A stretch of 64,000 nucleotides of DNA from Xenorhabdus thuongxuanensis (lineage in GTDB: Bacteria > Pseudomonadota > Gammaproteobacteria > Enterobacterales > Enterobacteriaceae): NCBI RefSeq assembly GCF_001908095.1, contig NZ_MKGR01000013.1, positions 1 to 64,000 of the forward strand, written 5' to 3'. Below, piece after piece: positions 31,944-43,287 of the stretch. The notes beneath the pieces were generated by a model that ran no database searches, had not been told where the DNA came from, and worked only from the letters and a program-made list of their open reading frames with translations. Numbering within the stretch: the first letter of the stretch is position 1; each line of letters begins with the position of its first letter. The position numbers and the translations under genes are program-made.

Positions 31944-32345
31944 TCACGCTATCACTCGCGTTTGCAGAGTGGTGGTATTTTCAGATGGGATCAATGTCAA
32001 TTTGAGAGTGTCAAAAGAATCAACTAAACGTTTGTGAAATGCCTGTAAAGTTGATTCAAGGTGCTCAAGATCGGCCTTTTTTTTGATATTCATGACACTC
32101 CATTCACCATGTTTATCGAATAAGCCTATCTGATAGTTATAAACAAAACCTTGCTCCTGCTCTTGTAGCTCTAACCACCATCCCCAAAATTCACGTTTTT
32201 CTGGTGCCGCTTTGGCGCTGACACAAACGGCTAAACAGTCAAAGAAAAAATAACCATTTTGGCACTTTAATTCACGTACATACGGCCCTAATGCAGAAAA
32301 GCGCTTTAACAACCTATTTTTAGAATAACTTGCAGGTAAAGTCAT
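31944..32345 (-). CDS. crl: Sigma-S holoenzyme assembly factor Crl
   Basis: Binds sigma-S and helps it compete for RNA polymerase core, boosting stationary-phase transcription. The 133-residue length equals E. coli, and the conserved core FFFDCLAVCV and EFWGWWLELQ with flanking basic residues are present. A stem GCGTTATG/CATAACGC (31891-31914) lies downstream as a possible terminator with a poor T tract. Confidence 0.96.
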   Translation of the reverse strand: MTLPASYSKNRLLKRFSALGPYVRELKCQNGYFFFDCLAVCVSAKAAPEKREFWGWWLELQEQEQGFVYNYQIGLFDKHGEWSVMNIKKKADLEHLESTLQAFHKRLVDSFDTLKLTLIPSENTTTLQTRVIA

Positions 32346-32416
32346 ACAAAGGTCTCCTTATATACAGAACACCTTTGTATCAAACGATTAAAAAATATCA
32401 AGTAATAAATTTCTTT

Positions 32417-33664
32417 TTATAAAACTTTATCTTTCAACCATACACGTATTTCGTGTAACGCCTTATTGAAACCACTATAGACTGAGGTAGCAGGAATAGC
32501 TCGTAATGAACCATCCATTGATGACATGGCAATCAACTTCGAGTCTTTCCTTGGGCTGAAAATATCATCTTCCCAATACACCGAAAACATGGGCACAGTA
32601 CAACGACGACCCAATAACCCTTGATTCTTCAATGAATAACACGCCAGTTCTGAACGCAATCTCTTTTCATCAATGTGATAAATACCTAAGCGACTGGCCA
32701 AGACGTCTATATACATTGACGGAATTTTCTGCTGTAATTTTTCATCATGCAGTAATTCATGAACAATCGGGCCGACTACCGATACTCCTTTAATAAGTTT
32801 CGGCTCCAGATAGGCAAGCCTAACAGCGATATTTGCCCCAAAACGAAAACCAAATATACCTACACGGGTATGATCAATCCACGGCACGCTATTTAGCTGT
32901 TGTAAAACTTGTTGATGAAGTGCACAGGTATCCTGCGTCAATGTAAATTTAGCGGAATAACCAACAGAAGGTATATCCACCGTTAACATTGCAAAACCAA
33001 GAGGCGAGAAGTGTTCACGAAACAACCGCCAGCAATCACTCTGTACATTATCAAGGCTGGCACAGACTAATATCGTTGGATAAGGCCCCTGTACATGGGA
33101 AGGCAGGTGTAATAATCCAGTAACACTCTTGCCCCCTTCCAACTGGAATTCCAGTTTTTTCAATTCATAGTCAGAAAAACGCGCTGCATTTTCATAGGCT
33201 TTATTAGCCAGCGCAATGGCCTGATCTGCCAGTTCATCACCGCGCAAATGAGGATAAGCTGCAATACTATATAGCATTGCAGCTCTTAACCAACATGCTC
33301 CGGCTTTTTCCGTATCTTCGGTACGCAATGCTTTCTGTTGCCAGTACATTGCTTGCTGAGACCACTCAAATGCCCAGTTTCCTTTACGATAGCCGACCAC
33401 AGTATCCAACAAATGTTCAGTACTACGCTCGGCATCTGTCACAGCAATCCGACTGAGGACATCTTGAATTTCTAGCGGATTGACTCCCCTCCAGATCCAA
33501 GCGAGCCAATTAATCATGCGATACCAATGCTCGCTGCGCCCCCCACCAAGCATACTATCACTGGTAGTTACAGATTGTGGGCGAGTATATTTTACCAGTG
33601 TAGAGGTTTCCCGATGTTTAAACCGAGGTTTAAACAGCGATTCTGAAAGGTTTTGTTTCGTCAT
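32417..33664 (-). CDS. frsA: Esterase FrsA
   Basis: A 415-residue alpha/beta-hydrolase of the FrsA family (DUF1100). The E. coli protein binds unphosphorylated enzyme IIA-Glc and influences fermentation versus respiration. The nucleophile-elbow position reads GFRFG rather than GxSxG, a known oddity of the family, so hydrolase activity is uncertain. It lies 15 bp after gpt and 71 bp before crl, preserving the gpt-frsA-crl order of E. coli. Confidence 0.93.
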   Translation of the reverse strand: MTKQNLSESLFKPRFKHRETSTLVKYTRPQSVTTSDSMLGGGRSEHWYRMINWLAWIWRGVNPLEIQDVLSRIAVTDAERSTEHLLDTVVGYRKGNWAFEWSQQAMYWQQKALRTEDTEKAGACWLRAAMLYSIAAYPHLRGDELADQAIALANKAYENAARFSDYELKKLEFQLEGGKSVTGLLHLPSHVQGPYPTILVCASLDNVQSDCWRLFREHFSPLGFAMLTVDIPSVGYSAKFTLTQDTCALHQQVLQQLNSVPWIDHTRVGIFGFRFGANIAVRLAYLEPKLIKGVSVVGPIVHELLHDEKLQQKIPSMYIDVLASRLGIYHIDEKRLRSELACYSLKNQGLLGRRCTVPMFSVYWEDDIFSPRKDSKLIAMSSMDGSLRAIPATSVYSGFNKALHEIRVWLKDKVL

Positions 33665-33679
33665 GATAAAGGAAAAATC

Positions 33680-34141
33680 TTACTGCTTCTCACAAACTGG
33701 TGGCACGAACACGACCCCCATATCCCATGGCTGTTCAATCCATGTGTTTTGAGGAATGTCAATAACATAATCATCAACAAGAGGGCGACCGGCAGGTTTG
33801 GCAAAAATTGTTACAAAGTGAGCTTTCGGATACATTTCACGGATTGCCTGGGCAGTACCTCCGGTATCAACCAGATCATCAACAACAATGAACCCTTCAC
33901 CGTCACCTTCCGCTTTTTTCAGTACTTTTAACTCGCGCTGATTATCGTGATCATAGCTGGAAATACAGACAGTATCGACATGGCGAATTCCCAATTCACG
34001 AGCCAGTAACGCTCCCGGAACAAGGCCACCACGGCTAACGGCAATAATGCCTTTCCACTGTTCTACGGGAAGTAAACGTTGCGCCAATTGACGGGCATGT
34101 ATTTGCAACATATCCCACGTTACAACATATTTTTCACTCAT
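33680..34141 (-). CDS. gpt: Xanthine-guanine phosphoribosyltransferase
   Basis: Salvages guanine and xanthine with PRPP. The 153-residue type I PRTase has the PRPP motif [14 protein letters not shown] and the end segment [11 protein letters not shown] with substrate contacts. It is divergent from pepD, as in E. coli, and leads a gpt-frsA unit. Confidence 0.98.
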   Translation of the reverse strand: MSEKYVVTWDMLQIHARQLAQRLLPVEQWKGIIAVSRGGLVPGALLARELGIRHVDTVCISSYDHDNQRELKVLKKAEGDGEGFIVVDDLVDTGGTAQAIREMYPKAHFVTIFAKPAGRPLVDDYVIDIPQNTWIEQPWDMGVVFVPPVCEKQ

Positions 34142-34400
34142 AAAATTAGATCCTGGAAACTAAAGAATATTTCAGAAAAGCGTTTTTTGCGGAAAAAAGG
34201 TTGCGCGAGATTATAGTGATTTGAACCAACAAAAACCAGTAAAAACAAGGTAAGCCCTCATTCTTACTGCCCATTGCTGGCAATAAAATGATATTCTCAA
34301 GCATAGCATGGATATTAGGCCAATGCAGATGACAAAAATTCCTGATGTGTCAAACACTACCACTTTCTTCTCACTAAGATCCAGTTACAGGAGATTCGCC

Positions 34401-35861
34401 GTGTCCGAATTATCAACGCTATCCCCACAACCCTTATGGGATATTTTTGCCCAAATTTGTTCCATTCCTCATCCTTCTTATCATGAAGAAGCGCTCGCAT
34501 CCCATATTATTGAGTGGTCAAAAAACAAAGGATTCCATGTAGAGCGGGATGAAGTGGGTAATATTTTAATCAGAAAACCAGCTTCAAAAGGTATGGAAAA
34601 TCGCAAGGCGGTTGTCCTTCAAGCACACCTTGATATGGTTCCACAGAAAAATAACGATACCCTACACGATTTCACAAAAGATCCTATTCGCCCTTATATT
34701 GATGGTGATTGGATTACAGCTGATGGTACAACTTTAGGCGCGGATAACGGTATTGGTATGGCTTCCGCTCTGGCAGTCTTAGCGGATGAATCCGTTAAAC
34801 ACGGCCCATTGGAAGTTCTATTGACCATGACTGAAGAAACAGGTATGGATGGCGCATTCGGCTTGAAATCCGGCTGGCTGCAAGCTGATATTCTGATCAA
34901 TACCGATTCGGAAGAAGAAGGCGAAATCTACATGGGTTGTGCGGGCGGCATTGATTTTTTCACAACCTTACGCCTGTCCCGTGAAGCTCTGCCAGCTAAC
35001 TATAAAACCCTGCAATTAACTATTAAGGGATTAAAAGGTGGTCACTCTGGTGGCGATATTCATCTTGGATTGGGTAATGCCAACAAATTACTGGCTCGTT
35101 TCCTGGCTGCGTATTCCAGTGAGTTGGATCTGAAATTAATTCATCTGCAAGGTGGAACCCTACGCAATGCCATTCCTCGTGAAGGTTCTACCGTGATTGC
35201 TGTTCCTGCTGATAAAGTTGAAAAACTCTATCAGATAAAAGACAGCTATCTGGAGACATTGAAGAACGAATATTCCGTGGTTGAACATAATCTCGCTCTC
35301 TTGTTAGATGAAACCGAAGCATCATCACAAGCGTTAACAACGGATTGCCAGGCTCGCTTCATAGCCATGCTCAATAGCATACCGAATGGTGTTATTCGTA
35401 TGAGTGATGTTGCCAAAGGTGTTGTAGAAACTTCGTTGAACGTAGGCGTTATAACCATGGACGAAGAGAAAGCCGAGATTATATGCCTGATCCGTTCACT
35501 TATCGAAAGTGGCAAGGTTTACGTTACTGAAATGCTGCATTCTCTGGCAAAACTGTCTGGCGCAGAAACCATGGCAAGTGGCAGCTATCCGGGCTGGCAG
35601 CCTGACGCCAATTCTCCAATCATGCATTTAGTACGTGAAACTTATCATCAACTCTTCGATAAGACGCCGAATATTATGGTGATCCACGCTGGTTTAGAGT
35701 GTGGCCTCTTCAAAAAACCGTATCCTGCTATGGACATGGTTTCTATCGGCCCAACCATTCGAGGTGCCCATTCTCCTGATGAGAAAGTACACATTAAAAG
35801 TGTCGGTCAATATTGGCAGCTACTCACTGCAATTCTAAAAGCTATTCCGGCTAAAGAATAA
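34401..35861 (+). CDS. pepD: Cytosol non-specific dipeptidase (aminoacyl-histidine dipeptidase)
   Basis: M20-family di-zinc dipeptidase cleaving a wide range of dipeptides including carnosine. Metal and catalytic segments are visible: VVLQAHLDMVPQ, TLGADNGIGMA, MTEETGMDGAFG and HAGLECGLF. The frame is open from 34308, but GTG 34401 has CAGGAG seven bases upstream and begins (M)SELSTLSPQPLWDIFA like E. coli PepD; this gives 486 residues. It is followed by a terminator. Confidence 0.97.
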   Translation: MSELSTLSPQPLWDIFAQICSIPHPSYHEEALASHIIEWSKNKGFHVERDEVGNILIRKPASKGMENRKAVVLQAHLDMVPQKNNDTLHDFTKDPIRPYIDGDWITADGTTLGADNGIGMASALAVLADESVKHGPLEVLLTMTEETGMDGAFGLKSGWLQADILINTDSEEEGEIYMGCAGGIDFFTTLRLSREALPANYKTLQLTIKGLKGGHSGGDIHLGLGNANKLLARFLAAYSSELDLKLIHLQGGTLRNAIPREGSTVIAVPADKVEKLYQIKDSYLETLKNEYSVVEHNLALLLDETEASSQALTTDCQARFIAMLNSIPNGVIRMSDVAKGVVETSLNVGVITMDEEKAEIICLIRSLIESGKVYVTEMLHSLAKLSGAETMASGSYPGWQPDANSPIMHLVRETYHQLFDKTPNIMVIHAGLECGLFKKPYPAMDMVSIGPTIRGAHSPDEKVHIKSVGQYWQLLTAILKAIPAKE

Positions 35862-35878
35862 TAGAAAGTTATACGGCC

Positions 35879-35917
35879 TCTCTCCCGCCATTGCTTGTGG
35901 GGGAGATTGCGTTTTTT
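35879..35917 (+). terminator. Terminator of pepD
   Basis: A stem TCTCCC/GGGAGA (35881-35886 with 35901-35906) with an internal G/C region is followed by TTGCGTTTTTT, just before the convergent dinB end. Confidence 0.7.
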
Positions 35918-35922
35918 ACCCC

Positions 35923-36978
35923 TTACCATTCCAATAAAAGCTGACGCTCCAGTTGTGGGTTTTGTAATGTCACATGTAGCCCAACCAACCTGACTCCTCG
36001 TCCTTCTCTGCGTGTTTCCCAGGCTCGTTTTGCTATTTGAATCAGATCGCGTTTATCCAACATAGGATGGACATGTTCATGTGTCGTCAATTGAAAATCA
36101 TCAAACTTTAATTTGATACCTTGACAGGCAATGCGGAGATCGGGTTTTACCTTTTCCAGCCGTTTTTTCAGCTCAGGGTAAAGTTGTTCAATCAGTTCCA
36201 CACATTCATGCCATTCATGGATATCCTGCGCCAAGGTTTTTTCTACCCCAACGGATTTACGCAAACGTTCTGGCGTAATCTGCCGTTCATCAATACCGTG
36301 ACAGCGCTGCCAAAGTGACAATCCAAACTTACCCAAACTTTTTATTAGTGTCAGCTTGTCATAACGTTGCACATCAGAACAGGTTTCCAACCCCATGTCT
36401 GATAAACGCTTGGCTGTGACTTTTCCGACACCAGGAATTTTGCGTAATGGCAGTGAGTTAACAAAAGTGTCTACTTGTTCAGGAGAGATAACATATTGAC
36501 CATTGGGTTTATTGATATCAGAAGCAATTTTGGCTAAAAACCTGACGGGTGCAACGCCTGCGGAAGCAGTTAACTGCAATTCATCAAAAATTGTCTGACG
36601 AATTTCTTGGGCGATCAACGTGGCAGAACCATAACAATATCGGCAATTCGTCACATCTAAATAGGCCTCATCTAAAGAAAGAGGTTCAATCAATTCAGCG
36701 TAACGGGAAAAAATTTGGCGGATATGTTGAGATACTTCTTTATAATGCGCCATTCTGCCAGGGATGATTTTCAATTGAGGACAAAGTTTTAATGCCATGG
36801 CAGTAGACATCGCACTATACACCCCAAAACGGCGGGCAGGATAATTTGCCGTACTAATTACTCCCCTTCGATCAGCGCTTCCCCCTACTGCAATGGGAAT
36901 ATTACGGAGTGATGGATTATCCCGCATTTCAATGGCGGCAAAAAAGCAATCCATATCAATATGAATAATTTTGCGCAT
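35923..36978 (-). CDS. dinB: DNA polymerase IV
   Basis: Y-family translesion polymerase. Catalytic Asp8 (HIDMDCFFAAIE) and Asp103-Glu104 (SLDEAYLDVT) are intact in the 351-residue protein, followed by thumb (PGVGKVTAKRL) and little-finger domains. The C-terminus ends RQLLLEW, a plausible beta-clamp peptide like the E. coli tail. A perfect LexA box precedes it, so it is SOS-induced. Confidence 0.98.
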   Translation of the reverse strand: MRKIIHIDMDCFFAAIEMRDNPSLRNIPIAVGGSADRRGVISTANYPARRFGVYSAMSTAMALKLCPQLKIIPGRMAHYKEVSQHIRQIFSRYAELIEPLSLDEAYLDVTNCRYCYGSATLIAQEIRQTIFDELQLTASAGVAPVRFLAKIASDINKPNGQYVISPEQVDTFVNSLPLRKIPGVGKVTAKRLSDMGLETCSDVQRYDKLTLIKSLGKFGLSLWQRCHGIDERQITPERLRKSVGVEKTLAQDIHEWHECVELIEQLYPELKKRLEKVKPDLRIACQGIKLKFDDFQLTTHEHVHPMLDKRDLIQIAKRAWETRREGRGVRLVGLHVTLQNPQLERQLLLEW

Positions 36979-37000
36979 CTGATCTCCTCACATCAAATAG

Positions 37001-37016
37001 CTGTATAAATATACAG
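37001..37016 (-). promoter_or_regulatory. LexA (SOS) box of dinB
   Basis: CTGTATAAATATACAG is a perfect CTGT-N8-ACAG palindrome with an all-AT interior, 22 bp upstream of the dinB start. Confidence 0.9.
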
Positions 37017-37141
37017 AATGAGATCATGAAACTCTAGTTAATTCTTCAGCAAAACGTCAACGAGTTGATTTTTCCGAATGCCAACATGTACTCAACTCCC
37101 GTCAAGATTGAATGATAAAATCAATGCATGATTTATTTTAG

Positions 37142-37187
37142 TAAAAAAATCGCCTGTCACTTCATATAACACAGGCGATTTTTTATC
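37142..37187 (-). terminator. Terminator downstream of betT (bidirectional)
   Basis: A long stem AAATCGCCTGT/ACAGGCGATTT (about 37146-37156 with 37171-37181) is flanked by A on the left and T on the right. It lies 50 bases past the betT stop and can also block read-through in the plus direction. Confidence 0.85.
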
Positions 37188-37237
37188 AGCTACTCTTATT
37201 CTCCACTATATTCCACTTATCTTTCTTTCACTTATCC

Positions 37238-39274
37238 TCAACTGGGAAAAATCAATGTTTGCCCCGGTGCTTCTCGGTTTAAGTGAATAAAATTCAGATG
37301 TTTTTCATAGTGATCAAGAATATCGCTAATGATTTGCTCTTTCGTATAGTCCATCAAATCATTACCCTGTGTTCCTTCCATCAGAAAAGTTTCCAATCTG
37401 TAATAGTAAGATTTGCCCGATCTCGCTCGATAGGTAAATCCAGGCACAGAATAACGTTGTGGCCAGATTTGATAGATGAAATTCTGTTCATCACCTAAAT
37501 CAACAATCAACTCCAGTGGATTCAGTCGCTTGTTTCCTTTGGCTGGCAGTGCATTAAACTGCACTTTCGCACCACGCACCACCAACTCTTTAGCCACTTC
37601 CAGCATAGCCGGACGACACACCATATCCAGCATTCGCTGAGTGTTCTTCGTACCAGGAAAATGCATCATACGGCTCAAACGCTGCTTCCAGTTCAATGAA
37701 CCATTGTCATGAATAAGCGTGGGGGATGTATTGTGCAACGAACTGGCTTTGCGGAAATCTTCCACCCGCAAAGACTTATATAGCCCCGCCATAACAAAGA
37801 AGATCACAAAACTAAAAGGGAGCCCCATGATGACCGTGGTATTTTGCAAAGCAGAAATGCCATCAGTCATGAGTATGCCTAACGTTAATACACCAATTGC
37901 CACAGACCAAAAAACACGCAACCAATTCGGTGCATCATTATTAATATCACTCAGATTAGAGGTGAAATTGCCTAACACTAACGAGCCAGAATCCGCCGAT
38001 GTGACATAAAACAGTAATCCGGTAATGGTAGCCACAGAAGCACTAAATGTGAATGCCGGATAAAGTGACAGCAAATTATAAAAACCTCGTTCTGGGTGTT
38101 GTAGCACTGTCTCCGCTAATTGGCGATTACCATGAAGAATTTCATACAACGCACTGTTACCAAAAATCGATAGCCACAACAGTGTAAAAACAAATGGAAT
38201 GACTAATGTTCCCATAACAAATTGACGAATAGTTCTGCCACGAGAAATGCGCGCCAAAAATAACCCTACAAACGGCGACCAGGCCACCCACCATGCCCAG
38301 AAAAACAGTGTCCAGTTATTCATCCATTCAGTTGGACGTTCAAATGCAAAACTGTTCAGCGTCATACCCATAAAACGGCTGATATAATCCCCGATATTCT
38401 GCACTAATCCGTTAAGCAAGAATTCAGTATCGCCCATAAACAAAATGAACAAAACTAAGCCTAGCGCCAGCAGGACATTCAATTCAGACAAAAATCGAAT
38501 GCCTTTGTTTACTCCAGAAGTTACAGAGATAATGGCTATCACTACAGATAATAATATCAATCCTCCCTGAACCCCCAATCCTTGCGGTAATCCGAAAAGC
38601 ACTTTCAGGCCATAATTCAACTGCACAACCCCAATTCCCAACGTCGTTGCAATACCAAAAATGGTCCCTATTACGGCTGCAATATCCACCGTGTGACCAA
38701 TTGAGCCTTTAATGCGGTCACCAAAAATAGGATAAAGTGCCGAGCGGATAGTCAAGGGTAAATTATAACGATAACTAAAATATCCCAGTGCAATTCCCAT
38801 CAAGGCATACATCGACCAGCCCGTCAGGCCATAATGGAACAGTGTCCACACCATCGCCTGACGAGCTGCTTCAATTGTTTCCCCCTGACCCGTTGGCGGT
38901 CGCATATATTGCGTAACAGGTTCGGCCACCGAGAAAAACATCAAATCAATGCCGATCCCAGCGGCAAACAGCATTGCCGCCCAACTCAGCAAGCTGAATT
39001 CCGGCTTAGATTGCTCCGGTCCCAATTTGATTGAACCAAAACGGGAGGCTGCAACAAAAACAACGAACACAATGTAAAGTGTCGCGGCCAGTAAATAATA
39101 CCAACCGAAAGTTTTAGATACCCAATTCAGTGTATTTTTTATCCAAATACTTGTTGCATCCGTGAAAAAAATAGTGAACAAAGAAAATGCAATAATCAGT
39201 CCGGCAGAAGTAAAAAAAACGACAGAATTCAGGGTATCTTTCTGGGTGTTTTTTGGACTGTCTTGTGTATTCAT
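37238..39274 (-). CDS. betT: High-affinity choline transporter BetT (BCCT family)
   Basis: Proton-driven choline uptake across the inner membrane, feeding glycine-betaine synthesis. The 678-residue length equals E. coli BetT (677). About twelve hydrophobic helices fill residues 20-510, with the BCCT tryptophan-rich segment WTLFFWAWWVAWSPFVGLFLARISRGRT; a long cytosolic C-terminal domain (about 520-678) is associated with osmotic sensing in the family. It is divergent from betI-betB-betA. Confidence 0.96.
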   Translation of the reverse strand: MNTQDSPKNTQKDTLNSVVFFTSAGLIIAFSLFTIFFTDATSIWIKNTLNWVSKTFGWYYLLAATLYIVFVVFVAASRFGSIKLGPEQSKPEFSLLSWAAMLFAAGIGIDLMFFSVAEPVTQYMRPPTGQGETIEAARQAMVWTLFHYGLTGWSMYALMGIALGYFSYRYNLPLTIRSALYPIFGDRIKGSIGHTVDIAAVIGTIFGIATTLGIGVVQLNYGLKVLFGLPQGLGVQGGLILLSVVIAIISVTSGVNKGIRFLSELNVLLALGLVLFILFMGDTEFLLNGLVQNIGDYISRFMGMTLNSFAFERPTEWMNNWTLFFWAWWVAWSPFVGLFLARISRGRTIRQFVMGTLVIPFVFTLLWLSIFGNSALYEILHGNRQLAETVLQHPERGFYNLLSLYPAFTFSASVATITGLLFYVTSADSGSLVLGNFTSNLSDINNDAPNWLRVFWSVAIGVLTLGILMTDGISALQNTTVIMGLPFSFVIFFVMAGLYKSLRVEDFRKASSLHNTSPTLIHDNGSLNWKQRLSRMMHFPGTKNTQRMLDMVCRPAMLEVAKELVVRGAKVQFNALPAKGNKRLNPLELIVDLGDEQNFIYQIWPQRYSVPGFTYRARSGKSYYYRLETFLMEGTQGNDLMDYTKEQIISDILDHYEKHLNFIHLNREAPGQTLIFPS

Positions 39275-39418
39275 AGGCAGTTCCTGAAATTAATAGCATT
39301 AAAACACATGAAAAGCATAAGACATATAACCATTTGAATTTAATATAAAACTTAAAAAATGTTAAATAAAATCGCCCCTTTATTGTAAAATTATTGTGAT
39401 AAAACATATTTAATTTTG

Positions 39419-39432
39419 ATTGAACATTCAAT
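39419..39432. promoter_or_regulatory. Candidate BetI operator between betT and betI
   Basis: ATTGAACATTCAAT is a near-perfect palindrome (half-sites TTGAA/TTCAA) in the 209-bp divergent bet intergenic region, 52 bp before betI. Known BetI sites contain a TTGAAC-GTTCAA type palindrome. Binding here is inferred from sequence and place. Confidence 0.6.
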
Positions 39433-39483
39433 TAAAAAAAAGTTTAATACTGTTCGAATAATTGATTTTCTGAGCATAAAATC

Positions 39484-40080
39484 ATGCCAAAAATTGGAAT
39501 GCAGTCGATAAGAAAACAACAACTCATTGATGCAACATTAATCGTTGTGAATGAAGTTGGAATGCAGGAAGCAACTATTGCACAAATAGCCCGAAAAGCA
39601 GGGGTTTCCAACGGTATTATCAGCCACTATTTCAAGGATAAAGACGGCCTGTTGGAAGCCACTATGCGTTATCTATTGCATCAGCTAAAAATGGCTGTAG
39701 CACGCCGATTATGCCTGCTCGATAACGCAACTCCCACACAAAGGTTGAAAGCCATTGTCGAAGGGAATTTTGATCCCAGCCAGATCAACAGCGCAGCAAC
39801 GAAAACCTGGTTAGCATTCTGGGCGAGTAGCATGCATCAACCAAACCTGTATCGGTTACAACAAATCAATGAACGCCGTTTGTATTCCAATCTTTGTGTT
39901 GAATTTAAACGTGCCATGCCAAAAGCAGAAGCGCGGCGGGCTGCACAAGGTCTTGCTGCCTTGATTGACGGCATTTGGCTGCGAAGTGCATTAAGCAGGA
40001 AGCCTTTTGATATAACAGAGGCATTCAAAATTACTATCGATTACATCGAACAGAAACTCGAATTATCTGATAAGTCCTGA
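39484..40080 (+). CDS. betI: Choline-responsive repressor BetI
   Basis: A TetR-family repressor of the bet genes, released by choline. The 198-residue protein has the N-terminal helix-turn-helix ([20 protein letters not shown], residues about 33-52) and a BetI-type C-terminal domain ([19 protein letters not shown]). It is first gene of betIBA, 36 bp ahead of betB. Confidence 0.96.
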   Translation: MPKIGMQSIRKQQLIDATLIVVNEVGMQEATIAQIARKAGVSNGIISHYFKDKDGLLEATMRYLLHQLKMAVARRLCLLDNATPTQRLKAIVEGNFDPSQINSAATKTWLAFWASSMHQPNLYRLQQINERRLYSNLCVEFKRAMPKAEARRAAQGLAALIDGIWLRSALSRKPFDITEAFKITIDYIEQKLELSDKS

Positions 40081-40116
40081 CTTATCAACTAATAGATAGA
40101 CTCTTAAGGAGAATCT

Positions 40117-41595
40117 ATGACCCATTTTGGATTACAAAAACTTTATATCCACGGTACTTATGTAGATAGCACCAATCCTGATAATACAATTTTTGACGCA
40201 ATTAACCCAGCTAATGGCGAAGTTATTGCTCAATTTCAGTCTGCAACAGAACAAGATGTTGATTTAACAGTTGAAAGCGCCCAAAAAGGACAGAAAATCT
40301 GGGCAGCCATGACTGCGGTGGAACGTTCACGGATCTTACACAAGGCGGTGAATATCTTGCGTGAATGCAATGATGAACTGGCTGAATTGGAAACACTGGA
40401 TACCGGCAAACCCCTTTCTGAAACCCAACAGGTTGATATCGTCACGGGTGCCGATGTATTGGAATACTATGCTGGCTTAATTCCAGCCCTTGAAGGCCAA
40501 CAGATCCCATTACGTGAATCATCTTTTGTGTATACACGCCGTGAACCATTGGGGGTCGTAGCAGGCATCGGCGCATGGAACTACCCTATCCAAATTGCCC
40601 TCTGGAAATCAGCACCAGCTCTGGCTGCCGGCAATGCTATGATCTTCAAACCCAGTGAACTCACCTCTCTTACCGCCTTGAAGTTAGCCGAAATCTATAC
40701 CGAAGCCGGTTTACCTGATGGTGTCTTTAATGTCTTGACCGGAGCCGGTCATGAAGTCGGGCATTATCTGACTGTTCACCCTAAAATCGCTAAAATGTCT
40801 TTTACTGGCGGTATTATGACCGGCAAAAAAGTGATGGCAAATGCTTCCGCTTCCACCCTAAAAGAAGTCACGATGGAATTAGGTGGCAAATCCCCGCTGA
40901 TCATTTTTGATGATGCCGATCTGGATCGTGCTGCTGATATTGCCATGATGGCAAACTTTTTCAGTTCAGGTCAGGTTTGCACGAACGGAACACGAGTCTT
41001 TGCCCCTAAAGCATTGCTTTCACAATTTGAAACAAAGATTCTTGAGCGTGTTAAACGCATCCGAATTGGCTCACCTCTCGATCCCAACACTAACTTTGGT
41101 CCGCTGGTGAGTTTCCCACATATGGAGTCTGTCTTACGCTATATCGAAAACGGTAAAAACAGCAATGCCCGTCTGCTTTGTGGTGGCGAACGCCTGATGG
41201 AGGGTGAATTGGCGAAAGGTGCATTTGTTGCACCAACAGTATTCAGTGACTGTACCGATGATATGTTGATTACACAGGAAGAAATCTTTGGGCCCGTGAT
41301 GTCTATCCTGACTTATGAAACGGAAGATGAAGTCATTGTCCGTGCCAATAACACACATTATGGCCTGGGTGCAGGATTAGTCACCAAAGATCTTTCCCGC
41401 GCACATCGCGTGATCCACCAGCTAGAAGCAGGGATCTGTTGGATCAATACCTGGGGAGAATCTCCAGCAGCCATGCCTGTCGGCGGCTATAAACATTCTG
41501 GTGTTGGCCGGGAAAATGGGCTGGTCACACTACAAAATTACACACAAACCAAATCAATACAGGTGGAATTAGGCAATTTTGAATCCCTATTTTAA
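40117..41595 (+). CDS. betB: Betaine aldehyde dehydrogenase
   Basis: Oxidises betaine aldehyde to the osmoprotectant glycine betaine with NAD(P). The 492-residue ALDH has Asn155 (GAWNYP), Glu254 (TMELGGKSP) and the catalytic Cys288 (SSGQVCTNG), in the expected order. A strong AAGGAG precedes the start. It lies between betI and betA and is surely co-transcribed. Confidence 0.98.
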   Translation: MTHFGLQKLYIHGTYVDSTNPDNTIFDAINPANGEVIAQFQSATEQDVDLTVESAQKGQKIWAAMTAVERSRILHKAVNILRECNDELAELETLDTGKPLSETQQVDIVTGADVLEYYAGLIPALEGQQIPLRESSFVYTRREPLGVVAGIGAWNYPIQIALWKSAPALAAGNAMIFKPSELTSLTALKLAEIYTEAGLPDGVFNVLTGAGHEVGHYLTVHPKIAKMSFTGGIMTGKKVMANASASTLKEVTMELGGKSPLIIFDDADLDRAADIAMMANFFSSGQVCTNGTRVFAPKALLSQFETKILERVKRIRIGSPLDPNTNFGPLVSFPHMESVLRYIENGKNSNARLLCGGERLMEGELAKGAFVAPTVFSDCTDDMLITQEEIFGPVMSILTYETEDEVIVRANNTHYGLGAGLVTKDLSRAHRVIHQLEAGICWINTWGESPAAMPVGGYKHSGVGRENGLVTLQNYTQTKSIQVELGNFESLF

Positions 41596-41622
41596 TCCAC
41601 GCCTGAAACAGAGGAGATAACA

Positions 41623-43287
41623 ATGGTTTTTGATTACATTATTATCGGTGCTGGTTCAGCGGGTAACGTGCTTGCAACTCGTTTAACGGAAGATGCCAAT
41701 GTGACTGTCCTGCTGCTGGAAGCAGGTGGGCCAGATTACCGATTCGACTTCCGTACTCAAATGCCAGCGGCGCTGGCATATCCCTTGCAGGGAACCCGTT
41801 ATAACTGGGCTTATGAAACCGATCCCGAACCCCATATGAATAACCGGCGCATGGAGTGCGGGCGCGGTAAAGGACTGGGTGGATCTTCACTCATCAATGG
41901 CATGTGCTACATTCGTGGCAATGCGCTGGATTTTGATCATTGGGCAACACAATTTGGTCTGGAAGACTGGACTTATCTTGATTGCCTTCCCTATTTTCGC
42001 AAAGCTGAGTCAAGGGATATTGGCGAAAATGACTATCATGGTGCAGACGGGCCTGTCAGCGTCACAACGCCCAAGGCAGGAAACAATGAACTCTTTCACG
42101 CGATGATAGAAGCCGGTGTCCAGGCGGGTTATCCACGTACTGACGATCTGAATGGCTATCAGCAAGAAGGCTTTGGGCCAATGGATCGCACCGTTACCCC
42201 TCAAGGGCGCCGATCCAGCACAGCCCGTGGTTACCTGGATCAAGCACGTTCACGCTCCAATCTCACTATTATTACGCATGCGTTAACTGATACCCTCGTA
42301 TTTGAAGGAAAGACAGCCGTTGGTGTCAATTTTTATCAAGGCAATAGCTCAACTTTAACCCAGGCAAAAGCACGTAAAGAAGTTTTACTCTGCGCGGGTG
42401 CGATCGCATCTCCACAAATTCTGCAACGTTCAGGTATTGGCCCCGAAGAAGTATTAAACGAGCTTGGTATTCCTGCGGTGCACGTGTTGCCAGGCGTTGG
42501 ACAAAATTTACAAGATCACCTTGAAATGTACTTGCAGTATGAATGCCTCAAACCCATTTCCCTCTATCCCGCATTGAAATGGTATAACCAACCTCAAATT
42601 GGCGCTGAATGGTTATTCAAAGGCACAGGTATTGGTGCCAGCAATCAATTTGAGGCAGGTGGCTTTATTCGTACCGATGAAAAATTTGCCTGGCCAAATA
42701 TTCAATTTCACTTCCTGCCCGTTGCCATTAATTACAATGGCAGCAATGCTATCAATCAACATGGTTTTCAGGCTCATGTTGGCTCTATGCGTTCCCCAAG
42801 CCGGGGTCGGGTAAAAATTAAGTCGCGAGACCCACGTCAGCATCCCAGTATTTTATTCAACTACATGTCAACAAAACAGGATTGGCAGGAGTTCCGTGCT
42901 GCTATTCGCATTACGCGGGAAATTATGGCGCAACCTGCACTGGCGCCATATTGTGGACGTGAAATCAGCCCAGGTGTTGAAAATCAGTCAGATGAGCAGT
43001 TAGATGCCTTTATTCGTGAACATGCCGAAACAGCATTTCACCCATCATGCAGTTGCAAAATGGGAACCGATGAGATGGCGGTCGTGGATGGTCAAGGACG
43101 AGTGTATGGCATTGAAAATTTACGTGTTATTGATGCCTCTATTATGCCAATAATTATTACCGGTAATTTAAATGCCACGACAATTATGATGGCCGAAAAA
43201 ATTGCTGATAAAATCAGGGGAATTTCTCCTCTACCCCGCAGTCAGGCAAAATATTATGTTGCCAATGATGCTCCTGTCCGGCAATGA
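41623..43287 (+). CDS. betA: Choline dehydrogenase
   Basis: Membrane-associated FAD enzyme of the GMC oxidoreductase family that oxidises choline to betaine aldehyde. The 554-residue protein has the dinucleotide motif GAGSAG at 9-14, the GMC signature [15 protein letters not shown], and the C-terminal active-site segment [10 protein letters not shown]. It lies 27 bp after betB and completes the choline to glycine-betaine pathway. Confidence 0.98.
   Translation: MVFDYIIIGAGSAGNVLATRLTEDANVTVLLLEAGGPDYRFDFRTQMPAALAYPLQGTRYNWAYETDPEPHMNNRRMECGRGKGLGGSSLINGMCYIRGNALDFDHWATQFGLEDWTYLDCLPYFRKAESRDIGENDYHGADGPVSVTTPKAGNNELFHAMIEAGVQAGYPRTDDLNGYQQEGFGPMDRTVTPQGRRSSTARGYLDQARSRSNLTIITHALTDTLVFEGKTAVGVNFYQGNSSTLTQAKARKEVLLCAGAIASPQILQRSGIGPEEVLNELGIPAVHVLPGVGQNLQDHLEMYLQYECLKPISLYPALKWYNQPQIGAEWLFKGTGIGASNQFEAGGFIRTDEKFAWPNIQFHFLPVAINYNGSNAINQHGFQAHVGSMRSPSRGRVKIKSRDPRQHPSILFNYMSTKQDWQEFRAAIRITREIMAQPALAPYCGREISPGVENQSDEQLDAFIREHAETAFHPSCSCKMGTDEMAVVDGQGRVYGIENLRVIDASIMPIIITGNLNATTIMMAEKIADKIRGISPLPRSQAKYYVANDAPVRQ

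Noticed and set aside
34308-34400. N-terminal extension of pepD
   Set aside because: GTG 34401 has a well-placed CAGGAG and matches the E. coli N-terminus; the extension shows no similarity to PepD.
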